Positions 56,493 to 64,000 of a stretch of DNA of 64,000 nt are shown piece after piece; within the stretch, counting starts at the first letter, position 1; each line of letters opens with the position of its first letter. Source of the stretch: Anas platyrhynchos (lineage: Eukaryota > Chordata > Aves > Anseriformes > Anatidae); assembly GCF_047663525.1 (NCBI RefSeq), contig NC_092616.1, positions 4,129,501-4,193,500 on the forward strand, written 5' to 3'. A program made the translations under genes and the position numbers. Under the pieces are notes generated by a model. That model saw nothing but the letters and a program-made list of their open reading frames with translations. It did not search any database and was not told where the DNA came from.

Positions 56493-57428
56493 ATGTCCAA
56501 CAGCAGCTCCATCGCTGAGTTCCTCCTCCTACCATTTGCAGAGACGTTGGAGCTGCAGCTCCTGCACTTCGTGCTCTTCCTGGGCATCTACCTGGCTGCC
56601 CTCCTGGGCAACGGCCTCATCGTCACCACTGTAGCCTGCAACCACCGCCTCCACACCCCCATGTACTTCTTCCTCCTCAACCTCGCCCTCCTTGACCTGG
56701 GCTGCATCTCTACAACTGTCCCCAAAGCCATGGCCAATTCCCTCTGGGACACCAGGGCCATTTCCTACTCGGGATGTGCTGCACAGGTCTTTCTGTTTGT
56801 CTTCTTGATATCAGCAGAGTATTTTCTTCTCACTGTCATGTCCTATGACCGCTATGTTGCCATCTGCAAGCCTCTGCATTACAGGAGCCTCCTGTGCAGC
56901 AGATCTTGTGTCCAGATGGCAGCAGCTGCCTGGGGCAGTGGGGTTCTCAATGCTGTTATGCACACTGCCAGTACATTTTCCCTGTCCCTCTGCCAAGGTA
57001 ATGCTCTGGACCAATTCTTCTGTGAAATCCCCCAGATCCTCAAGCTCTCTTGCTCACACTCCTACCTCAGGGAAATTGAGCTTCTCACATTTAATGGTTT
57101 TCTGTTTTGGGGGTGTTTTGTTTTCATTCTTTTCTCCTATGTACAGATCTTCAGGGCTGTGCTGAGGATGCCCTCTGAGCAGGGACAGCACAAACTCTTC
57201 TCCACATGCCTCCCTCACCTGGCTGTGGTCTTTCTGTTTCTCAGCACAGGCATGTTTGCCTACCTGAAGCCCCCTTCCAACACCTCCCCATCCCTGAGCC
57301 TAGTGATGGCTTTCCTGTACTCGGTGATGCCCCCAGCAATGAACCCCCTCATCTACAGCATGAGGAACCAGGAGCTCAAGAATGCCATTAGGAAAGTGAT
57401 GTCATGGATGTATTTCAGGATATGCTGA
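56493..57428 (+). CDS. OR-6: olfactory receptor family 14-like, intact
   Basis: Seven-helix odorant-type GPCR, 311 codons from the shared MSNSSS start. The frame is open for a further 53 codons upstream, but the acceptor 'cctcctcag' at about 56.466 kb lies inside that stretch, so the upstream part is probably intron. Landmarks: LGNGLI (TM1), HTPMYFFLLNLALLDLG (TM2), MSYDRYVAICKPLHY (TM3), all four extracellular cysteines, FSTCLPHL (TM6) and NPLIYSMRNQELK (TM7). Closest to OR-4, with which it shares the 3' flank. Head-to-head with OR-5, tail-to-tail with OR-7. Ligand unknown. Confidence 0.96.
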   Translation: MSNSSSIAEFLLLPFAETLELQLLHFVLFLGIYLAALLGNGLIVTTVACNHRLHTPMYFFLLNLALLDLGCISTTVPKAMANSLWDTRAISYSGCAAQVFLFVFLISAEYFLLTVMSYDRYVAICKPLHYRSLLCSRSCVQMAAAAWGSGVLNAVMHTASTFSLSLCQGNALDQFFCEIPQILKLSCSHSYLREIELLTFNGFLFWGCFVFILFSYVQIFRAVLRMPSEQGQHKLFSTCLPHLAVVFLFLSTGMFAYLKPPSNTSPSLSLVMAFLYSVMPPAMNPLIYSMRNQELKNAIRKVMSWMYFRIC

Positions 57429-57619
57429 GGAAACTCATTGTGCCTTTCCGCAGCTATAAACTGCTTCTTTCCTTCTTCAGATGAATTACAGTTTATGTAA
57501 AGACATGGAAAGCCTGTCTTAACTTCTGGAAGTATTTGTTTGGTTTTGTTTTTCTTTTTCCCTGTGTGATAATGTTTTCCATAAAGAAATGCTGTTTTTC
57601 ATCCTGCTGTACTCAATCA

Positions 57620-57738
57620 CCAACATATAAGAGACTCATGAAAAGGACCCTAAAGGTCATGTAATTTCAGCCCCTCTGTTCTGGGCAGGATTGCCAAGCA
57701 CTAAAGTAGGCTGCGCGGAGCCGCAGCCAGCCTGATGC
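57620..57738 (-). mobile_element. CR1 3'-end scrap in the OR-6 3' flank
   Basis: About 120 bp present here but absent at the matching place after OR-4 (36.20 kb, which reads straight through to 'atatcttttgtgaccctgag'). Confidence 0.65.
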
Positions 57739-57802
57739 ATATCTTGTGTGACCCTGAGGCTTTGCATAAATAAGGAGCCAGAGCCTTTGTGTATTTAAAC
57801 AA

Positions 57803-57808
57803 AATAAA
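57803..57808 (+). promoter_or_regulatory. Polyadenylation signal AATAAA (OR-6)
   Basis: Same context as the OR-4 signal at 36273. Confidence 0.6.
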
Positions 57809-57829
57809 TGAAACCAAAACAACTTCTTT

Positions 57830-58165
57830 GTCTGAGACCCACTCTCAGCTGATCAGGAAGTAATGGCAATAGCAAACACCCTTCTGGCTGCAGCAGCTCG
57901 GGTCAGGCTGCCCTGGCCCTGGGGCAGTGGGAGATGCTTGAGGACCTCCAGGGATGGCACGGAGGGGCGGCAAGCCTCTGAGGATCTTCTGCAGAAGAGA
58001 GCAGGGGACACAGCAGGGGACACTGACCTCTGTACGCTTGTGCCATGGATGTCCGCATCTGTGGGGCTGAGCCCTCTGTGCCCCCAGGAGCTGCTGTGCC
58101 CTTCAGAGGGGCTGTGGCTGTGATGGCAGTGCCCAGAGCCCTGCAGCAACTTACAGTGGGCACTG
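57830..58165 (+). repeat. OR 3'-flank module, copy 2
   Basis: Paralogue of 36.29-36.62 kb and, inverted, 60.64-60.91 kb. Confidence 0.8.
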
Positions 58166-58440
58166 CCAAGGGGCTAGTGCCACTGGGCTGGGCAAAAGGC
58201 AGGCAGGTGAGCAGAGGGCAGGGAGGTGGGCAGGGGGCAGGGAGGTCAAGAGCTGGCACTCAGGACCCGTGTCAGGGGAATGGCCAACCGTGCTGGTCTT
58301 GGTCCTGGCCCACATCCCTGCAGACCTGGAGCTGGGCTGTCTGCAGATGCCCCCATGGGACATGGCTGGGTCAGGGCAGAGCCATGGGCTGGAGGAGGCT
58401 GCAAAGGAAGGAGGGCCATGGCAGGAGGGGACCATTAGGA

Positions 58441-58490
58441 CATTACAATCCTAATGACATTACAATCTTAATGCCATTAGGATTGTAATG
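58441..58490. repeat. Perfect 16-bp inverted repeat
   Basis: CATTACAATCCTAATG (58441-58456) and its exact complement (58475-58490) around an 18-nt spacer that itself contains a variant copy. Confidence 0.85.
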
Positions 58491-58929
58491 GGGGGAGCTC
58501 GACCAAGCCCTGAATGTGCACTGCCATGTGCAGCGCCTTGGCAGCACGGCTGCGGGACCATGTGTGGGGCAGTGGGGCTGGGACGATGCAGGGACAGGGC
58601 GCTGAGAGGAGCCACGAAGGATCTGCCAGGGGGTGACAGCAAGGACAGGCTCCAAAACAGAAATTTATGGTGGAGATGGAGATATGGTTTTAGCAAGGGC
58701 AGAGCTCACCTGGAAGTGGTGTTACCAAGAAAAGTCAAGAGCAAAGAGAAGAGCTTCTGCTGGAGCTAAGGCTCAGATTTCTCACCCAGCTCACCCAGGG
58801 CTCGTCCTGAGCAAGGCGGCCACGAACCCTTCCTGCCCTCCTGCCTGCCCCGCACCGCCAGGTGGCTGCAGCAGAGGGGACCCCCAGCCAGCCCCTCGAT
58901 GGGGCTCTGCCAGCCCCTCGCCCTCCCCT

Positions 58930-59050
58930 CTGCAGTGACGTCATTGCTGCCCAGGGGGCTCTCTGATGCGCGGGATGATGTCACAGTGCCTGCCGGCCAG
59001 CCCTTCTGAGGGCCAATCAGGCTGCTGCAGTTGCAGTGACCTCACTCCAG
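58930..59050. promoter_or_regulatory. CRE-like cluster with CCAAT box
   Basis: TGACGTCA (58936-58943), TGATGTCA (58976-58983), CCAAT (59013-59017) and TGACCTCA (59037-59044) in a GC-rich stretch. Promoter-like, but no gene was found on either side to use it. Confidence 0.35.
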
Positions 59051-59384
59051 CCCCCTCCCCACGGCCTGCCTCTCCCCTTCCCTCTCCCCTGTCTGGACCC
59101 CGGGGACAAAAGGCAGTGTTACGCAGCAGCTTTGCAGTGGTGGCCTCCGTGGTGGTTTTGCCAGGGAGGACATCTGCCCATGTGCCAAAAGGACCTACTA
59201 CCACCAAGATGTATTTGGTGTTTCAAGCTGTCACTGGCCTTGCAAAGTCTTTCTGCAGTTGTGCCCAGGGACCTTCACTCCATTGGTCCTGGGCTGGGGC
59301 TTTCACTTCAGCTGAACCTGTGTTGGTTGTGGCACAAGCAAGACGCCTCTTACAGCTGCGCTCTGCATCCTCCTTCATGGGAGG

Positions 59385-59649
59385 GCACCACTCCGTGTCC
59401 TTCTCTGTGCTCACAGTGTTTGTCTTAGCTCACGGATGAACCGGATTTAATCTGCTTGAGTCTTCTGAGGCCCAATCCAAGGCCTATTGCCTGCTGCACT
59501 GTCGTAGTTTAACCCGGCCGGCAGCTAAACACCACGAAGCCGTTCGCTCACCCTCCCCCCTCCCTCTCTGGGACAGGGGAGAGAAATGGAAAGTGAAGCC
59601 CGTGAGTTGAGATAAAGACAGTTTAATAAAACAGGAAAATAATAATAAC

Positions 59650-59681
<32 letters not shown>

Positions 59682-60300
59682 AATGATGACAATAGTACTA
59701 CTACTAATAATATGTACAAACAAGTGATGCACAATGCAATTGCTCACCACTCGCTGACCGATGCCCAGCCTCACCCCGAGCAGTCCGGCCCCTCCCCCTG
59801 GCTAGCCACCCCTATATATTGTTTAGCATGACCCCAGATGGTATGGAATACCCCTTTGGCTAGTTTGGGTCACCTGTCCTGGGTCTGTCCCCTCCCAGCT
59901 CTTGCTGCACCCCCAGCCTGCTCATTGGCAGGACAGAGCAAGAAACTGAGACGTCCTTGGCTTGGTGTAAGCACTGCTCTGCAACAATTAAAACATCGGG
60001 GTGTTATCAGCACTCTTCTCATCCTAAGCCAAAACACAGCATTCCACCAGCAACTAGGAAGAAAAATAATTCTGTTCTAACTGAAACCAGGACATGCACC
60101 TACCGCGCAATAACTATTACTTCCCCATACTACGCTGATTGACCTGATGAGTCTGTTCATATTAATTGCTTTTAATTTCCCTAGTTGGAAGGGGACATAT
60201 TCCCAGACTGGGACAAGCTGCTGAGCTCTGCCACAGCCACTCACAGTCACCTGCTATTGAGTCTTTCAGCCTCAGGTTGTCACACGTGACTCAAGACGAG
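59385..60300 (+). repeat. Duplicated segment E, copy 2 (split by LTR)
   Basis: 59.385-59.499 and 60.095-60.30 kb together match 8.395-8.72 kb. Confidence 0.75.
59500..60094 (-). mobile_element. Solo LTR of an avian endogenous retrovirus
   Basis: 595 bp, minus-strand sense: begins TGTCCTGGTTTCAG, has a TATA box (complement of 'ctatatatt' near 59.81 kb) and ATTAAA-like signals before an (ATT)n-rich tract, and ends in 'gggttaaactacgaca'. Flanked by a 5-bp target duplication TGCAC (59495-59499 and 60095-60099). No internal retroviral genes, so it arose by LTR-LTR recombination. The empty site is seen at 8.525 kb. Confidence 0.85.
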
Positions 60301-60483
60301 TTTCTCAGGGTCTCAATGGCCATTTCAAGTGTAGTTAACTCCAGCAATCCACTGGCAAGTGTGCCAGGATGCATGGTGCATTCCCGCAGGAATCCCTCAC
60401 AGAACCTATGGTTTTATCTAGGCCACAGTCTCAAGTTCCCAGACTGCAGTGGCTGCCTTGCAATGATTGTGACTTATGTTAGA

Positions 60484-60570
60484 CTCATAGAAACATAGAA
60501 CCATAGTGCCATGTAGGTTGGGAAAGACCTGCCACATCATTTGGGTCAGGCCAAAGACGACAAGCTAACA
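60484..60570 (-). mobile_element. CR1 3'-end scrap
   Basis: 'catagaaacatagaaccata' and 'taggttgggaaagacctg' match an inverted CR1 tail. Confidence 0.55.
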
Positions 60571-60639
60571 AACTCTGATCTTTATACAGCTCTTCCTGAT
60601 AAATTCGGCAGTGGCCTTGTGTTCCTTTTGTTTCCTCTT

Positions 60640-60909
60640 TAACTGTAACTTCAGCAGGAATAGTTCATCTTGGTACCATGGCACAAGCATACAGAGGTCA
60701 GTGTCCCCTGCTGTGTCCCGTTCTCCTCTGCATCAGACCCTCAGAGGCCTTCAGCCCCTCCGTAGCATTCCTGGGGGTCTTCAGGCATCTCCTTCCACCC
60801 AGGACCAGGGCAGCCTGCCCTGACCTGCTGCAGAGAGAAAAAGGTTTACTATTCCTGTTTATTAATCCACTGAAAATAGATCTCAGATAAAGAAATTGCT
60901 CCAGCTTCA
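60640..60909 (-). repeat. OR 3'-flank module, copy 3 (OR-7)
   Basis: Inverted paralogue of 36.29-36.62 and 57.83-58.16 kb, lying downstream of OR-7 in gene sense. Confidence 0.75.
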
Positions 60910-60915
60910 TTTATT
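60910..60915 (-). promoter_or_regulatory. Polyadenylation signal AATAAA (OR-7)
   Basis: Complement TTTATT, in the conserved OR 3'-end context. Confidence 0.55.
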
Positions 60916-61019
60916 TTGATAAAATACACAGAGAGCCTTTTTTCACTGAAACCATAGGTCACACAGACAAGGGAATACTCAGGTAGAAGGAAGTGAAGGG
61001 CTTTTCTGTGTAGACAACA

Positions 61020-62069
61020 TTACAACAAGGACACAAAGGAAAAACAACCAAATAAATCAACAAACACCAAAGAAAAAGGCAAGAGTGCCTGTCGTGACAT
61101 ACGCTGGGAGTCATTTGCAGAAAAAGGTAGACAGTCTGTGGCCACAGATAAAAACCCAATCAACTGTTTCCATATTGAATCCCTGAGATCCTGGTTCCTC
61201 ATGCTGTAGATGAAGGGGTTCAATACTGGAGGCAGCACTGAGTACAGAACTGCCACAACGAGGTTCAGGTTTGGGGAGGAGATGGAAGGGGGCTTCAGGT
61301 AGGCAAATATGACAGTGCTGAAAAAGAGTGAGACAACAGAGAGGTGAGGGATGCATGTGGAAAAGGATTTGTGCCGGCCCTGCTCAGAGGGGATCCTCAG
61401 TACAGCCCTGAAGATCTGCACATAGGACAGAACAATGAAAACAAAACATCCAAAACCCAAAAAGGAAGTGAACGTGAGAAGCCCAGCTTCCCTGAGGTAG
61501 GAGTCTGTGCAAGAGAGCTTGAGGACCTGGGGGATTTCACAGAAGAACTGGTCCACAGCATTGCCTTGGCAGAGGGGCAGGGAAAATGTATTGGCAGTGT
61601 GCAGCAGAGCATAGAGAAAGCCACTGCCCCAGGCAGCTGCTGCCATCTGGGCACAAGCGCTGCTACCCAGGAGGGTCCTGTAGTGCAGGGGCTTGCAGAT
61701 GGCAATGTAGCGGTCATAGGACATGACAGTGAGAAGAAAATACTCTGCTGATATCAAGAAGATAAATGAAAAGACCTGTGCAACACATCCTGCATAGGAA
61801 ATGGCCCTCGTATCCCAGAGGGAATTGGCCATGGCTTTGGGGACAGTGGTGGAGATGCAGCCCAGGTCGAGGAGGGCAAGGTTGAGGAGGAAGAAGTACA
61901 TGGGCGTGTGGAGGCGGTGGTTGCAGGCTGTGGTTGTGAGGATGAGGCCGTTGCCCAGGAGGGCAGCCAGGTAGATGCCCAGGAAGAGCACGAAGTGCAG
62001 GAGCTGCAGCTCCCGTGTGTCTGCGAACGGCAGGAGGAGGAACTCAGTGATGGAGCTGCTGTTGGACAT
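61020..62069 (-). CDS. OR-7: olfactory receptor family 14-like, intact, extended C-terminus
   Basis: Seven-helix odorant-type GPCR. From the shared MSNSSS start (62069) it has 349 codons, about 30-38 more than its neighbours, because the stop after TM7 is later. The frame also runs upstream to 62162, but an AG acceptor ('ctgtgtctag') close to the ATG suggests that part is intron. Landmarks: LGNGLI (TM1), HTPMYFFLLNLALLDLG (TM2), MSYDRYIAICKPLHY (TM3), all four extracellular cysteines, FSTCIPHL (TM6) and NPFIYSMRNQDL (TM7). The extra tail ends in a hydrophobic FVDLFGCFSFVSLL. P7 lies 1.7 kb upstream. Ligand unknown. Confidence 0.94.
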   Translation of the reverse strand: MSNSSSITEFLLLPFADTRELQLLHFVLFLGIYLAALLGNGLILTTTACNHRLHTPMYFFLLNLALLDLGCISTTVPKAMANSLWDTRAISYAGCVAQVFSFIFLISAEYFLLTVMSYDRYIAICKPLHYRTLLGSSACAQMAAAAWGSGFLYALLHTANTFSLPLCQGNAVDQFFCEIPQVLKLSCTDSYLREAGLLTFTSFLGFGCFVFIVLSYVQIFRAVLRIPSEQGRHKSFSTCIPHLSVVSLFFSTVIFAYLKPPSISSPNLNLVVAVLYSVLPPVLNPFIYSMRNQDLRDSIWKQLIGFLSVATDCLPFSANDSQRMSRQALLPFSLVFVDLFGCFSFVSLL

Positions 62070-62164
62070 CTGAGACATCCTAGACACAGGGATGATCCAA
62101 GGAAGGAAAGACAGTGATAATGAGGAGAGGGATCTCTGAGAAAAACTTAATCCATGTCTCACTG

Positions 62165-62985
62165 AAACCCCCTACAGTGACTTTCCCATTTCTGGGACTT
62201 TTCTCCTGCTCTGTTGTTTGAGCTTTGGATGGTGCTACAGTCAAGTGCTACTGGGAGTAGGGACACTGCTATGGACTTTGGAGGAGTCACGCCTGTCCTA
62301 CAGGTCTAAACATAAAGAAATCAGGAGAGACCTCTGATTAAATCTACCTCTGATATATGTGGACTTCCCAGCATTACCATTCTCAACACTCTTGACTGCC
62401 AAACAGCATTTGTGGTTTAATTTGTTCCAACTGCATCTGTGACACTCAGAGGAGTCTTTTGAGGGTAGAAAACCCTGGCATTTTTCCTACATTCCAGGTG
62501 AGATTTTGTGAATGTCCTGTGAGGATTTTGTGAAGTGCAGTGAGGATAACCAGTCTGTCCATCTACCCTGGTCTCAGCCAGACTCCTTTAGGGCTCAGTC
62601 GAGTTGCCCACAGTGAACTGCTCAATGATTGTGGCCTCCAGAATGTCTGGGAAGATGATTCACCTTTTTCCTTCCCTCCAGAGAGCATTGCCCCAAGCCC
62701 CAGAGTTTAGAAGGGGGTTTGGGCACCTTTCCTCTAAGGACAGATCTCCGTGGTGGGACCAAGAGGGACAGAGCTTGAGCTGCTGCTGAAAGCCAGATCT
62801 GCAGGGAGCCATAAAGCAACAACAGCAACACTAGGTGTAGGAACAGAGAGAAATAGCACAGGGCTTCTGCCAGGGGAGGCAAGGCCAGGGAGGGACTGAC
62901 AAGAACTCAGGAGACTCTGCTCTGCTGGAGGTTCTGCTGCTGATGTTATGAGTCGCGTTCTCAATCCTGTGACCTAGAGGGCAGA
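62165..62985. other. Presumed OR-7 intron, no recognised feature
   Basis: Spacer before module A. Confidence 0.45.
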
Positions 62986-62989
62986 GAGG

Positions 62990-63270
62990 TGCCAGACTAC
63001 TCTGTTAGCACTGTCCTACCATTCCCTGCCCATGGCTCTGCTGCCTGCAGCTGTCCCTGCCTGCAGCTGGGTCTCTGTCCCCACGCCTCCAGCCTGCAGC
63101 TCACAGCCCCCATCCCACCCGCTGGGTGCTCAGCTCTGCCCTGCAGGCACCTTCTGGCAGCAGGGCTCTGCCCAGGGGCAGCTCGCTGGGGACATGTCCT
63201 AGAGCCCAGGTCACGCAGACCCTGCTGACACTGCGTGAGTGGTGGTGGAGCATTCTAGGGGTTGAGAGGC
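62990..63270 (-). repeat. OR intron module A, copy 5 (OR-7)
   Basis: Paralogue of the other four A modules, between P7 and the OR-7 coding exon. Confidence 0.7.
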
Positions 63271-63464
63271 AGGAAAGGGACTTGCTGTGGTCCTTGTAAT
63301 GCTGCTTGTGAAGTCTTAGATGTAAAAGCCCCTATCCTGAAACAGCAGACTTTATTTCTCTTCTCACTGAGGCAAAGAAGAGAAAAACGTAAGCAGAGAG
63401 TCTGGAAAGCTAAGAGTGAACAGGAATTCTCACCTTTATCCCTGCTCTTTCAAAGTCCCCGTGG

Positions 63465-64000
63465 ATACATCCTGCCTGCACTGTGGAGCTGTGAGCAGGC
63501 TGCCCCAGGTAGCAGCCTCCCACCAGCAGCAGGACCCTGCCCTGCCGGGGGGGGCTCCTTCCACCCCACAGCTTCTCCCTGCAGTACCCTGGGCAGCTCC
63601 CCGGGCAGGCTGAGTGCTGAGCCTGGCAGGCGGCAGAGGCCCTGCCCCGCCACACAGCCCCTGGGGCACAGCAGGGACCCTGCTCTGCACCACAGCCCTG
63701 GACACCCCTGCCTGCACCCCCGGCTTCTCCTGCCTCCAGGAACTGCGGCTGCATTGCCCTCCAGCCAGAGACTTACCGGGTGCAGGGCTGGGAAGTCTTC
63801 CCCGGTGAGCTCTGGGCATGCTGCCACTTCTGCCTGCCTTTAAGCACTGTGTCTCTGCAGGCAGTGCCCCCAGGCCTGCTGCGCTGTGCACAGGAGCTGC
63901 TCCTGGGCAGAGCTGTCTCTGTGCAGCGCTGCCCACTTGCCAGGAGCTCCCCTTGGGCCCAGGAGCCCGGCCCAGCTCAGCAGCAGAGGCCCAGCCCAAG
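63465..64000 (-). promoter_or_regulatory. OR-7 promoter / first-exon module P7 (cut by window end)
   Basis: Minus-strand O/E-like site (complement 63948-63957), TATA-like box (complement 63838-63844) and donor GTAAGT (complement 63771-63776). Site to box is 104 bp and box to donor is 68 bp. Upstream part lies outside the window. Confidence 0.6.

Noticed and set aside
58266-58488. GC-rich ORFs downstream of OR-6 as a new gene
   Set aside because: Short, overlapping in several frames, no recognisable domain.
1-64000. tRNA, rRNA, CRISPR, operon or phage features
   Set aside because: None seen; the content is vertebrate nuclear DNA.

Overview
The window is vertebrate nuclear DNA, almost certainly from a bird; the species cannot be fixed from sequence alone. 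The evidence is CR1 LINEs with the avian 3' end of ATTCTGTG 8-mers, avian-type endogenous-retrovirus LTRs, and several intronless coding exons of about 312-350 codons from the bird-expanded olfactory receptor family 14 (OR14-like, gamma-c) group. No bacterial or organellar genes are present, so operons and ribosome binding sites do not apply.

Layout: 1-2728 is a CR1 element whose ORF2 (endonuclease plus reverse transcriptase) is open from the window edge to its stop. 2.74-4.0 kb is a minus-strand OR 5' module whose coding exon must lie left of the window. 4.0-10.1 kb is duplicated non-coding DNA and CR1 fossils. OR-1 (+) codes at 12.25-13.2 kb. 13.4-22.0 kb holds LTRs, CR1 pieces and a block duplicated at 37-43 kb. 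OR-2 (-) at 22.5-23.7 kb has one nonsense codon. OR-3 (-) at 29.0-29.6 kb is a 5'-truncated relic. 29.7-32.6 kb holds CR1 and retroviral debris. OR-4 (+) codes at 35.1-36.0 kb, with a young CR1 fragment in its presumed intron. 37-48 kb is duplicated and CR1-rich. OR-5 (-) at 48.6-49.6 kb, OR-6 (+) at 56.5-57.4 kb and OR-7 (-) at 61.0-62.1 kb are intact. A retroviral solo LTR lies between OR-6 and OR-7.

The main result is a recurring 5' module. Upstream of every OR whose 5' side is preserved (1.5-2.4 kb from its ATG, in the gene's orientation) lies a GC-rich segment of about 650 bp; a seventh copy points to a gene left of the window. Six of the seven copies carry, at fixed spacing, a CCCAAGGGGA site resembling the Olf/EBF (O/E) consensus, then a CTTAAAG TATA-like box, then a GTAAGT splice donor. 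Site start or end to box is 104 bp in all six, and box to donor is 68 or 71 bp. AG acceptors lie about 22-27 nt before most OR ATGs. I infer that this is the OR promoter with a short non-coding first exon, copied together with its gene during cluster expansion. The modules are arranged largely as head-to-head pairs.

The cluster looks like a birth-and-death array. It has five open receptors, of which OR-1 has lost two hallmark residues, plus one single-stop pseudogene and one truncated relic. All have been shuffled by inverted and direct duplications and peppered with CR1 insertions of different ages.
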